Below are positions 24,926 through 31,911 of a stretch of DNA of 49,276 bases, piece by piece. Made by a program: the position numbers and the translations under genes. The notes beneath the pieces were generated by a model, which saw nothing but the letters and a program-made list of their open reading frames with translations, ran no database searches and was not told where the DNA came from. This DNA is from JAKAWW01 sp049966775 (GTDB lineage Archaea > Micrarchaeota > Micrarchaeia > Micrarchaeales > Micrarchaeaceae). The stretch spans positions 1 through 49,276 of the forward strand of contig JBMFTZ010000002.1 of NCBI GenBank assembly GCA_049966775.1, in the 5' to 3' direction. The stretch's first letter is position 1, and each line of letters starts with the position of its first letter.

Positions 24926-26227
24926 ATGGATTTGGGTGAAGGACTGCGCCAGGCAATCGCCAAGCTCACAAGAGCGACTATAATAGACGCCAAGACCATC
25001 AGGGAGTTCAATAAAGACCTCCAAAAAGTGCTGCTCAGCTCGGACGTGGACGTAAAGCTCGTATTCGAGCTCACCAGCGGCATAGAAGAAAAAGCGCTGA
25101 AGAGCAGGCCGCCGGCTGGCCTTTCACCTCATGACTATATAACTAATCTGCTCTACGACGAGCTTGTCAAGCTCGTAGGCAGCACTTACGAGCCGGACAT
25201 GAATAGGCAGAGGATACTTCTTGCTGGGCTCTACGGCTCTGGCAAGACCACAACTGCAGCCAAGCTTGCAAAATTCTACCAAGATAGAGGGCTCAGCGCC
25301 GCGCTTCTGTGCTGCGATGTGTCAAGGCCTGCCGCATACGAGCAGCTCAAGACACTTGCTGAACAGGCAGGGGTAGCGTTCTTTGGCATCCCTGCTGAGA
25401 AAGACCCGGTAAGGATTGTGAGGCAGGCGCTTGAAAAGCTAGGCGACAAAGCGGTACTCATATGCGATACCAGCGGAAGGAACGCACTTGACAGCAAGCT
25501 AATAAGCGAGCTCAAGGATATATCTGCCGCATTCAAGCCCGATAGGAAGATACTTGTAATAAGCGCGGACATAGGCCAAGTTGCCGGCACGCAGGCGCAG
25601 CAGTTCAACGAAGCAATAGGCATTTCTGGCATAATAGTTACAAAGATGGACGGCTCTGGCAAGGGCGGAGGAGCGCTTAGCGCTGCAAACGCATCTGGCG
25701 CAAAGGTTATGTTTATAGGCACCGGGGAGAAGCTCGCCAACATTGAGCCTTTCAACGCGGAAAAATTCATAGGCGGCCTGCTGGGCGTTCCAGATATAGC
25801 GGGCCTGGTGGAGCACGTGCAGCAGGCAATACGCGAAGCGGCGATCAAGCCAGAAGATGTTGAGATGGAAAAACTCAACTTTGACACCTTCTACGCGCAG
25901 CTAAAGGCGATGGGAAAGATGGGACCGCTTAAAAACGTGTTCGGCATGCTGGGCGCGCCAGACGTCCCGAGCGACCTTATCGAGCAGAGCGAAGACAAGC
26001 TAAAGAAATATAAGGTGATAATAGGCTCTATGACAGAGGCGGAGCGAAAGGACGAACGCCTGCTCCATGAAAGCGGAAGGATAAAGCGCATTGCTGATGG
26101 CAGCGGCACCAGCGAGAAAGACGTGCACAACCTAATATCAGATTTCAACAAGATGAAGAAAATGTTCGACCTATTCAAGAACGACCGCAGCTTTAGGAAG
26201 AGGTTCTCCAAACTCGGAGTGTCTTGA
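24926..26227 (+). CDS. srp54: Signal recognition particle protein SRP54
   Basis: This GTPase binds signal sequences and targets ribosomes to the membrane. The 433-residue protein from MDLGEGLRQAIAKL has the N domain, P-loop GLYGSGKTTTAAKLA, G2/G3 motifs DVSRPAAYEQL and DTSGRNALD, G4 TKMDGSGKGGGALS, and a C-terminal M domain with helix-rich, methionine-containing sequence. The G3 loop reads DTSGR, where DTAGR is usual. The protein partner SecY is encoded 5.7 kb downstream. SRP RNA was not found. Confidence 0.96.
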   Translation: MDLGEGLRQAIAKLTRATIIDAKTIREFNKDLQKVLLSSDVDVKLVFELTSGIEEKALKSRPPAGLSPHDYITNLLYDELVKLVGSTYEPDMNRQRILLAGLYGSGKTTTAAKLAKFYQDRGLSAALLCCDVSRPAAYEQLKTLAEQAGVAFFGIPAEKDPVRIVRQALEKLGDKAVLICDTSGRNALDSKLISELKDISAAFKPDRKILVISADIGQVAGTQAQQFNEAIGISGIIVTKMDGSGKGGGALSAANASGAKVMFIGTGEKLANIEPFNAEKFIGGLLGVPDIAGLVEHVQQAIREAAIKPEDVEMEKLNFDTFYAQLKAMGKMGPLKNVFGMLGAPDVPSDLIEQSEDKLKKYKVIIGSMTEAERKDERLLHESGRIKRIADGSGTSEKDVHNLISDFNKMKKMFDLFKNDRSFRKRFSKLGVS

Positions 26228-26291
26228 GCGTGCACACTGACAGCATAAAACAACAAAAGCACAAAAGCAGAAAAAAATAAAAAACAAAAAA

Positions 26292-26311
26292 TAGGTAGTA
26301 ACAACTACCTA
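26292..26311. terminator. Hairpin with T-tract (minus strand)
   Basis: TAGGTAGT-AACA-ACTACCTA is an 8-bp perfect hairpin. Reading on the minus strand it is followed by a long T-rich tract (26291-26259), an intrinsic-type terminator directly after the lysine-rich small ORF. On the plus strand the same region lies between the srp54 stop and the GTPase gene. Confidence 0.65.
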
Positions 26312-26312
26312 C

Positions 26313-26348
26313 TTATCTCTTCTTGCCCTTTCCCTTTTTCTTTGCCAT
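26313..26348 (-). CDS. Possible 11-codon lysine-rich peptide
   Basis: ATG to TAA encodes MAKKKGKGKKR. TATA-like ATATAAAA and TTTAAATATATG lie just upstream on the minus strand, and a hairpin plus T-tract terminator begins two bases after the stop. In-frame upstream codons (GTG at 26357, ATG at 26381) would give 14 or 22 residues. The promoter-ORF-terminator arrangement suggests an independent short transcript. The peptide is too short to judge by coding statistics, so it may instead be a small RNA gene. Confidence 0.4.
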   Translation of the reverse strand: MAKKKGKGKKR

Positions 26349-26434
26349 TTCTGTCACTTTGATTTTTATATCACTCCACATATATTTAAATGTGATTATA
26401 GCAAATAACAATAGAGATAAACATATGTGTAAGA

Positions 26435-26449
26435 CCGTATATAATACGG
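26435..26449 (+). promoter_or_regulatory. Palindromic TATA region CCGTAT-ATA-ATACGG
   Basis: A 6-bp inverted repeat encloses TATATAAT (26438-26445). Transcription would begin near 26467, just before the TTG start at 26471. The symmetry could allow a regulator to cover the TATA box. Confidence 0.45.
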
Positions 26450-26470
26450 CGCTATTGCCAAGGTGGGGGA

Positions 26471-27568
26471 TTGGAAGGGAAGCGTGATCTGCTGGAGCAG
26501 AAACTTGATGAGCTGAAGGGCGAGTACTCCAAGACAAGATACAACAAAGCCACCAACAAACATCTTGGTATCCTGAGGAGAAAGATAGCAGAAGTCAAGA
26601 AGGAGATGCTCGAAACCGGAACGGGCAGGGCGGGCAGTGGCTTTTTTGTGAGAAAGAGCGGCGATGCTACGGTTGCACTTGTGGGATTTCCAAGCACCGG
26701 CAAATCTACCATGATAAATGCGCTCACCGGCACGCGGTCCAAGACCGCCGCGCATGCTTTCACCACATTGGAGATACTGCCGGGCACGCTTGTGTATAAG
26801 GGCGCGCACGTGCAAGTATTTGACATGCCAGGCATCATAGAAGGCGCCCACATTGGTGTGGGCGGCGGGAGATCTGTTATAGCTGCACTGCGAAACGTAG
26901 ACCTGATCGTGTTCGTAATAGATGCTACAGATTACGGCAAGTTGGGGGTGCTTATTGATGAGCTCAAAAGGCTGAACATCTTCGTAAACAGGGCTATGCC
27001 GGAGATAAGGATAGAGAAGGCAAGCACGGGCATAGGTATTGTGATCGACAAGAACGCCTCTTACATGAGTGAAAACGATGTTAAGGCAATATTGAGGGGC
27101 TTCGGCATCTACAGCGCGCACGTGCAGATAGGATCCGACATCGATGTGGACGAGCTAATCGCCTTGGTGAGCGGAAGAGCGCGCTACCTTAAGGCGATAG
27201 CTGCGCTCAACAAGATAGACATGGTTGATGACTACATGGCAATTACAGAGAAGATTTCAAGAACCTATGGCATGTATGTCGTGCCTGTTAGCGCGATGAA
27301 CGGCACCAACATCGAAGAGCTGAAGGAAGCGATATATACGGGAGTTGAGCTTATCACGGTATACCTCAAGCCCAAAGGGGGCACAGCTGAGCCGCTGATA
27401 TTGCACGCAGGGGCAACGATTGGGGATGCCGCTGCAAAAGTGCACACCGAGCTCAAAAACCAGCTGAAATGCGCATACGTGAGCGGACCAAGCGCAAAGT
27501 TCAGCGGCCAAAAGGTGGGAGCTGGCCACCTCCTCAAAAATGGGGATATGATAACGTTCATGAAATAG
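26471..27568 (+). CDS. DRG-family GTPase
   Basis: This is a predicted translation-associated GTPase of the Obg/DRG group. The 365-residue protein has an N-terminal helical hairpin with RRKIAEVKKEM, G1 GFPSTGKST, G2-like AAHAFTT, G3 DMPGIIEGA, G4 NKID and a C-terminal TGS domain. The start is TTG at 26471, set by AGGTGGGGG directly upstream. Archaeal DRG proteins bind ribosomes, so the setting among SRP and ribosomal genes fits. Monocistronic. Confidence 0.93.
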   Translation: MEGKRDLLEQKLDELKGEYSKTRYNKATNKHLGILRRKIAEVKKEMLETGTGRAGSGFFVRKSGDATVALVGFPSTGKSTMINALTGTRSKTAAHAFTTLEILPGTLVYKGAHVQVFDMPGIIEGAHIGVGGGRSVIAALRNVDLIVFVIDATDYGKLGVLIDELKRLNIFVNRAMPEIRIEKASTGIGIVIDKNASYMSENDVKAILRGFGIYSAHVQIGSDIDVDELIALVSGRARYLKAIAALNKIDMVDDYMAITEKISRTYGMYVVPVSAMNGTNIEELKEAIYTGVELITVYLKPKGGTAEPLILHAGATIGDAAAKVHTELKNQLKCAYVSGPSAKFSGQKVGAGHLLKNGDMITFMK

Positions 27569-27683
27569 CATCCACGCGGCGGCTTACAGCATGAGCGAAG
27601 CATAGCTATAAACAGATATATACTTTTTGTTGCATATATTCGTACTGATGCGTTAAAGGTTACGGTTTGGCTAAGAAGACTGC

Positions 27684-28235
27684 GTGATAAAGGTGTCGAT
27701 CAAGTATTGGGAGTTTGAAGATGCGCCGATGAAGGAAAAGCTGAAAAACGTAAACGTGAAGGATATAGCGAAGGTTTTCTTCGACAACGACACCGAGGCT
27801 TACAGGTTTGCAGCACTACTGCTAGAAGTGAAAAAGGCGGGGCGGCTCAGACTCAAGCAGGTGCCCAACAGCATACCGATAGCTACAGCAAAGAGGTACT
27901 TGGATTTTGGGGTAGAGCTGGGCGTGCTTAAGCATGAGGGCAACGCGTACGAACTCACCGACAGGTTTTCAAAACCTTTCAGGAACATTGCCACATACAT
28001 AAAGGCATGGATAGAGAGCAACGCAGAGGAGGATATTGCAATAGAATTTGCAAATGCGCGCCTGGAGAAGCAGTCAAAGCGAGGGGGCAGGAGGCTTGCG
28101 CACATCGAGCAGGGAGACGAGAGCGCTGCACCAGATAGTACTGCGGAACGCGATGATAACACACGAGGCGCGGAGAAAAGAGTGGAAGAGAAAAAAGATG
28201 AAGAAAAAGAAGCGGGCCCGGCGGGAGTTTCATGA
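27684..28235 (+). CDS. Winged-helix-like protein with charged tail
   Basis: The 183-residue protein has a winged-helix-like N-terminal two thirds (AKVFFDNDTEAYRFAALLLE, then ATAKRYLDFGVELGVLKHEG with a following wing). From about residue 130 it is a low-complexity charged tail (KRVEEKKDEEKEAG). It starts with GTG at 27684. TATA-like CTATAAAC and ATATATAC lie about 60-80 bases upstream. The last 23 bases overlap the 3' end of tRNA-Arg(TCT) on the other strand. Possibly a DNA-binding regulator, family not identified. Confidence 0.68.
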   Translation: MIKVSIKYWEFEDAPMKEKLKNVNVKDIAKVFFDNDTEAYRFAALLLEVKKAGRLRLKQVPNSIPIATAKRYLDFGVELGVLKHEGNAYELTDRFSKPFRNIATYIKAWIESNAEEDIAIEFANARLEKQSKRGGRRLAHIEQGDESAAPDSTAERDDNTRGAEKRVEEKKDEEKEAGPAGVS

Positions 28236-28317
28236 GCTCATACATATGAAGCTCAATTTGAACCCGCGACCTTCAGCTTAGAAGGCTGCCGCTCTATCCA
28301 AGCTGAGCTACGGGCCC
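28213..28317 (-). tRNA. tRNA-Arg(TCT) with T-loop intron
   Basis: On the minus strand acceptor GGGCCCG (28317-28311) pairs with CGGGCCC (28220-28214), leaving discriminator G at 28213. The D-stem is GCTC/GAGC. The anticodon loop CTTCTAA gives anticodon TCT for AGA, closed by CAGC/GCTG plus a G-A mismatch at 27-43. The T-stem GCGGG/CCCGC is split by a 30-base intron after TTCAAA. Splicing leaves loop TTCAAAT and a 75-base tRNA. Its 5' end touches the tatD stop and its 3' end overlaps the convergent coding gene by 23 bases. No CCA is encoded. Confidence 0.93.
28227..28256 (-). other. 30-nt tRNA intron at position 59/60 (T-loop)
   Basis: The bulge-helix-bulge consists of outer T-stem GCGGG/CCCGC, central helix TTCA/TGAA, bulges AAT and ACT, and an intron hairpin TGAGCT/AGCTCA with inner TCAT/ATGA pairing. 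Cutting after the second base of each bulge removes 30 bases. The site and the central helix match the intron of tRNA-Arg(TCG) at 174-211. Confidence 0.88.
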
Positions 28318-29112
28318 CTAATGACGCATGAAGCCTGCATCGATGCCGAAGAATCTTCTTGTGTTATAGAAAAGCACCTCTGCGGCCTTTTCAAAAGAGA
28401 TGCCCTTTGCAGCGGCAACAATGCCTATTGATTTTTTCACATCAAGAGGTGTCGTACCTGCCGCAGGTGCATCGCTCTCAGCCAGTATATTATCTATTGC
28501 TATGTCTTTTATAACCCTATCCCTCCTTGAAGACCTGAACGGCGGAATCGAAATCATGTAGCCGAGCCTTTCGGCGCGCTTTGCCTGCTCTACATCGCCT
28601 TCAAAAAAATGCAGGTGCGCTTTCTGCACGCCCTTGTCGGCAAGCAGCTGCAGCACCTCATCGATTGCGTTCCGCGCGTGAACGCTTACCGGCATATTCA
28701 GCGAAACCGCCAGATCAAGGAATTTCCCGAACACTTGCCTCTGCCTCTTCATGCCGGCTTCGCTGGTGGCAAGCTTCCTATCCAGGCCTATCTCACCTAT
28801 GGCCACTATGGCGGCTTTATTGCTCCGCACAAGGGTTATGTTAAATTCCAGCTCTTCATCGCTAATGGCGGCGTGTTCCGGATCCACGCCAAGAGCAGCA
28901 AAAATATTGATCCTGTCAGCGAGCTTCAGAGAGGCGAGATTGGATTTGGTATCGACGCCGTCGGTTACCATCAGCTGCACGCCGCCCTTAATGGCGTTGC
29001 TTATCCCGTCTGCATCAAGCAGGTCCAGATGGCAGTGGGCATCTGCCATGCTCGGTACTGTGGTTACACGCTGCTCTTTTGCTACGGCAAGAACCTGCTC
29101 TTTCTGCAGCAT
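28318..29112 (-). CDS. tatD: TatD-family metal-dependent DNase
   Basis: This is a predicted metallo-dependent nuclease of the TatD/YcfH group. The 264-residue protein has the metal-binding DAHCHLD near its start, Glu in IGEIGLDRK, His in VHARNA, the HLHFFEGD block and Asp in AESDAP. The ATG at 29112 lies about 26 bases downstream of TATA box TTTATAAAG, so the message is probably leaderless. The longer frame to 29151 would start upstream of transcription. The stop abuts tRNA-Arg(TCT). Confidence 0.92.
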   Translation of the reverse strand: MLQKEQVLAVAKEQRVTTVPSMADAHCHLDLLDADGISNAIKGGVQLMVTDGVDTKSNLASLKLADRINIFAALGVDPEHAAISDEELEFNITLVRSNKAAIVAIGEIGLDRKLATSEAGMKRQRQVFGKFLDLAVSLNMPVSVHARNAIDEVLQLLADKGVQKAHLHFFEGDVEQAKRAERLGYMISIPPFRSSRRDRVIKDIAIDNILAESDAPAAGTTPLDVKKSIGIVAAAKGISFEKAAEVLFYNTRRFFGIDAGFMRH

Positions 29113-29133
29113 AGATTTTATTGCTATGGTTAT

Positions 29134-29142
29134 CTTTATAAA
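29134..29142. promoter_or_regulatory. Shared symmetric TATA box, tatD and DUF929 gene
   Basis: CTTTATAAA on the plus strand reads TTTATAAAG on the minus strand. It lies at the correct distance from both divergent starts, about 26 bases from tatD ATG 29112 and about 30-35 from ATG 29173. One TATA box may therefore serve both directions. Confidence 0.5.
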
Positions 29143-29172
29143 TGTTGACAAGGCAATTGTATGTTATATGGG

Positions 29173-30321
29173 ATGAAGAGCATGGAAGAAAAGGAGAGCG
29201 TTAAAAAAGTGGAAAATGAAGAGAAGAACATAGAGAGGAGGTTTTACGAAGCCGAGAACAGGCTTTGGATCATGCAGCTTGTAAGCATAGCGCTTGTCAT
29301 ATTTATCATTGCTGCAGTGCTCTACGCGTTCTTAAGCGTGAGGAGCATCAATACTAAGCTTTCACTAATGCAGGCTGAGATAAACGGCTTGACAGGAAAA
29401 GCCCAGAGCAACACCACCACAACTACTGCAGTTTCAAATGGCACGTTCGGGCGCACGCTTGCCGGGATAGATACGCCGCTTAACAGCACGGAGCTGGCGG
29501 CCATAAATGACGCCCCCAACAACTATTTTGAACAGGCTGGAGAGATGGTGTTTAATACATCACCGAACAGTCCCTTTAGCGAGAAATACGAAAACGGTAG
29601 CTACGTTGGCGCGGTAGTGCTCATGAAGCCGCAGAGGATAACCCCATATGTTGTGAATGGAAAGCCAAGCGTGATATATTTAGGGGCAATATCGTGCATA
29701 TTCTGCGGCGAAAACAGGTGGTCCATGGCCCTAGCGCTGTCGAGATTCGGAAAGTTCGGCGCGCTCTTCAAAGGCTACAGCTCATTCGGCGACGGCGACG
29801 TGCCTACATTATACTGGAACAAGGATAACTATACGACGCAGAGCGGCGCCACTTTTGGCAACATGTATTCGAGCAACTACATAAACTTCATATCGGCTGA
29901 GTATGATTCACCTATCACGCAGGGATTCAGCCTGCCGCAAAGCGGGGTCAGCTACTTCATAGATTTGGCACCAAACAGCACATACAGGAATGCGTATACC
30001 TTTGTAAACAATAGCGGCAGGTTTGAAGGCACACCGTTTACGATATGGGGAAGCGCGGTGCAGAGCGGTGCCGATGCGGTCGCGTTTGGAACCGTTCCGC
30101 CAGGGCGGTCGAATAGCCTGCCTGGCATATCCTATCTCACTCACAGGCAGCTTATAGGGCAGATTGCCAGCTTCAACACCACACTTGCAGAAGAGGAATA
30201 TGCTGGGGCCGACGTGTACATAGCAGAGATGTGCCCTGCCATAAACAATACAGCCCAGGTATGCTCGCTGCCTGCGATACAGAGAATGGAGGCGGTCATG
30301 GGTTTCAACACAACGAAGTAA
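29173..30321 (+). CDS. DUF929-like extracellular thioredoxin-fold protein
   Basis: This is a predicted membrane-anchored redox protein. After a charged N-terminus there is one membrane helix (VSIALVIFIIAAVLYAFL), then a coiled or linker region rich in Thr/Asn. A thioredoxin-like domain follows with SVIYLGAISCIFCGENRWS, holding a CIFC active-site-like motif that would face outside. Many NxS/T sequons occur. Starts at 29161, 29173 and 29182 are possible. ATG 29173 follows GGG and fits the TATA position. It overlaps nothing and lies four bases before a four-helix membrane protein. Confidence 0.8.
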   Translation: MKSMEEKESVKKVENEEKNIERRFYEAENRLWIMQLVSIALVIFIIAAVLYAFLSVRSINTKLSLMQAEINGLTGKAQSNTTTTTAVSNGTFGRTLAGIDTPLNSTELAAINDAPNNYFEQAGEMVFNTSPNSPFSEKYENGSYVGAVVLMKPQRITPYVVNGKPSVIYLGAISCIFCGENRWSMALALSRFGKFGALFKGYSSFGDGDVPTLYWNKDNYTTQSGATFGNMYSSNYINFISAEYDSPITQGFSLPQSGVSYFIDLAPNSTYRNAYTFVNNSGRFEGTPFTIWGSAVQSGADAVAFGTVPPGRSNSLPGISYLTHRQLIGQIASFNTTLAEEEYAGADVYIAEMCPAINNTAQVCSLPAIQRMEAVMGFNTTK

Positions 30322-30325
30322 TGGT

Positions 30326-30844
30326 ATGGTGTTGCAGACATTAAAGCGCATCTACAGGCCCAGGTACATCGCGTTTAATGCAGCGATAGCACTGGCATAT
30401 TTCTACATTGTCAAACTTGCTATCAGAGCACAGGATAGGGGCATATTTATAGCTACAATACCGGTGTCGATGCTCGCGCTGCTCAGCATAACGTCAGCCA
30501 TAACCCTGACCATTGCGATTTACTCCATAAATAACACGCGCAAAAACCAGGCCAAAGTTGCCGCCTCTACGACAAGCGTGCTGGGGGTAGCTTTGGGGGC
30601 GCTGGTGGGGGGCTGCGGCTGCCAGGTGAGCCTTCTCGCAGGGCTCGCCGAGATAGTGGTGGGCATGAGCGGAGCTGGAGCCTTCGCGTTGAACGTGGCG
30701 CTTGCCGAGAATTCGTTTTACATAATTTCAGCAATAGTTGTAATAAATATTCTTGTTACAATCTACTATGTTAACAAGCTTTCAAAGCCCGTGTGCTCGA
30801 TAAGCGAGCGTGGTAGTGGTGAAGCGAAGAAGCAAAAAAGCTAG
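30326..30844 (+). CDS. Four-helix membrane protein with GGCGCQ motif
   Basis: The 172-residue protein has about four membrane segments (near 16-32, 42-66, 85-128 and 134-152). A glycine-rich segment with LVGGCGCQVSLLA carries two close cysteines, and another cysteine sits near the end. It directly follows the DUF929-like gene and overlaps the V4R gene by 35 bases. The cysteines and linkage suggest it may act with the extracellular thiol protein, which is inference. It is not a recognisable VKOR or DsbB. Confidence 0.68.
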   Translation: MVLQTLKRIYRPRYIAFNAAIALAYFYIVKLAIRAQDRGIFIATIPVSMLALLSITSAITLTIAIYSINNTRKNQAKVAASTTSVLGVALGALVGGCGCQVSLLAGLAEIVVGMSGAGAFALNVALAENSFYIISAIVVINILVTIYYVNKLSKPVCSISERGSGEAKKQKS

Positions 30845-31904
30845 TGCTAGCACCAATGCGGGCGGCGCATCGGGCAGGCGCGCTGCAAGTAGCATGCGCA
30901 ATGGCGTGCGCCACAGAGCTAGAGCAGTGCGGCGCATGAACAAAGACGCATACGCCCTTCCAGGCAACACTGCCAGATCCCACACCGAGGCGATGCTCAG
31001 GAACGTGCTATATGGCAGTGGCAGCCGTGTAAATTCCAATTCATCACTTCTGCTCCACAGCCTAACAACTCTCACTGGGAGCATGCGCACGGTCACATAC
31101 AAGCGCGGATTCTCAATAGGAAAGGAGCTTTACAGGATGCTTAATGAAAAAAAGCATTACGCCACTTATGAAGAAAGCATACCTGACCTTGTATCATTTC
31201 TTGAGCGCGCCGGTCTTGGCAGGATCGCGTATGCAGCCTTCGAAGATGGGCTTGCGCTTAGCGTATACAATGGCGAGCACAGACACGTTGGAACGAACAT
31301 ACACGTCTTTGAAGCGGGCATTATGTCCGGCTTCGTGAGCTCGGGGCGGCGTGATTATTCTGTAGTGGAGGAAAAAGCATGCGCTAGCAACAGTGCTGAC
31401 CACTGCGAGTTTGTGTTCTCCGCTTCGGAGAGGCGCGCCGAGCCCCAAAGCGGCCCAGGAGTGGAGGGAAAAGAGATAATCGATGGGCTCCTCGGCCATA
31501 TCTACAAGCCGCAAGAAGGCGGCGGAAACCTTTCGGACAGTTACGCGGCGCTTCTTTCTAACATGGTGGCGGATCGCAAATACTTCGAGGAGATGGGAGG
31601 TATAATGGCGTACATAGGTGGCAGCGTAGGCGACATGGTGGCGAAAAGGAGCATGAACCACAGGTTCGAAGACATGCTTGGCATACTGGATGGCATTTAC
31701 ACGGGTATGGTTACCACAAAGAGCAAGAAGCCGATGAGCATAGAGATGGCTTTTGACGGCACAAGGCTCAGCAAGGCATACGCGAAGCTCTCCCTTTCGC
31801 TGCTGGGTGGCATGCTGTCGAAGCTGTACAGCACAAAGCGCATGAAGGCGATAGAAATAAATAAGTACGACCAATATAAGATAAAGATCGCTGAAGAGCA
31901 GTAG
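30810..31904 (+). CDS. V4R-domain protein
   Basis: The 364-residue protein has a basic, low-complexity N-terminus (KRRSKKASASTN) and then a V4R (4-vinyl reductase-like) small-molecule-binding domain. The typical block is HVFEAGIMSGFVSSGRRDYS followed by a C-x8-C pattern (KACASNSADHCEFVF). The C-terminal 120 residues form a second alpha/beta region (SYAALLSNMVADRKYFEEM). GTG at 30810 gives the longest frame. ATG at 30891 would remove the basic part. It is encoded eight bases before secY. The ligand is unknown. Confidence 0.72.
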   Translation: MVVVKRRSKKASASTNAGGASGRRAASSMRNGVRHRARAVRRMNKDAYALPGNTARSHTEAMLRNVLYGSGSRVNSNSSLLLHSLTTLTGSMRTVTYKRGFSIGKELYRMLNEKKHYATYEESIPDLVSFLERAGLGRIAYAAFEDGLALSVYNGEHRHVGTNIHVFEAGIMSGFVSSGRRDYSVVEEKACASNSADHCEFVFSASERRAEPQSGPGVEGKEIIDGLLGHIYKPQEGGGNLSDSYAALLSNMVADRKYFEEMGGIMAYIGGSVGDMVAKRSMNHRFEDMLGILDGIYTGMVTTKSKKPMSIEMAFDGTRLSKAYAKLSLSLLGGMLSKLYSTKRMKAIEINKYDQYKIKIAEEQ

Positions 31905-31911
31905 TGTTGCT

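Noticed and set aside
26313..26537. 74-codon minus-strand ORF that includes the lysine-rich peptide
   Set aside because: The upstream part is antisense to the GTPase start and crosses TATA boxes. Only the last 11-22 codons fit the promoter and terminator.
30326..30844. VKOR or DsbB-type disulfide oxidase
   Set aside because: The two close cysteines are GCGC rather than CxxC near a helix end, and there is no second loop cysteine pair.
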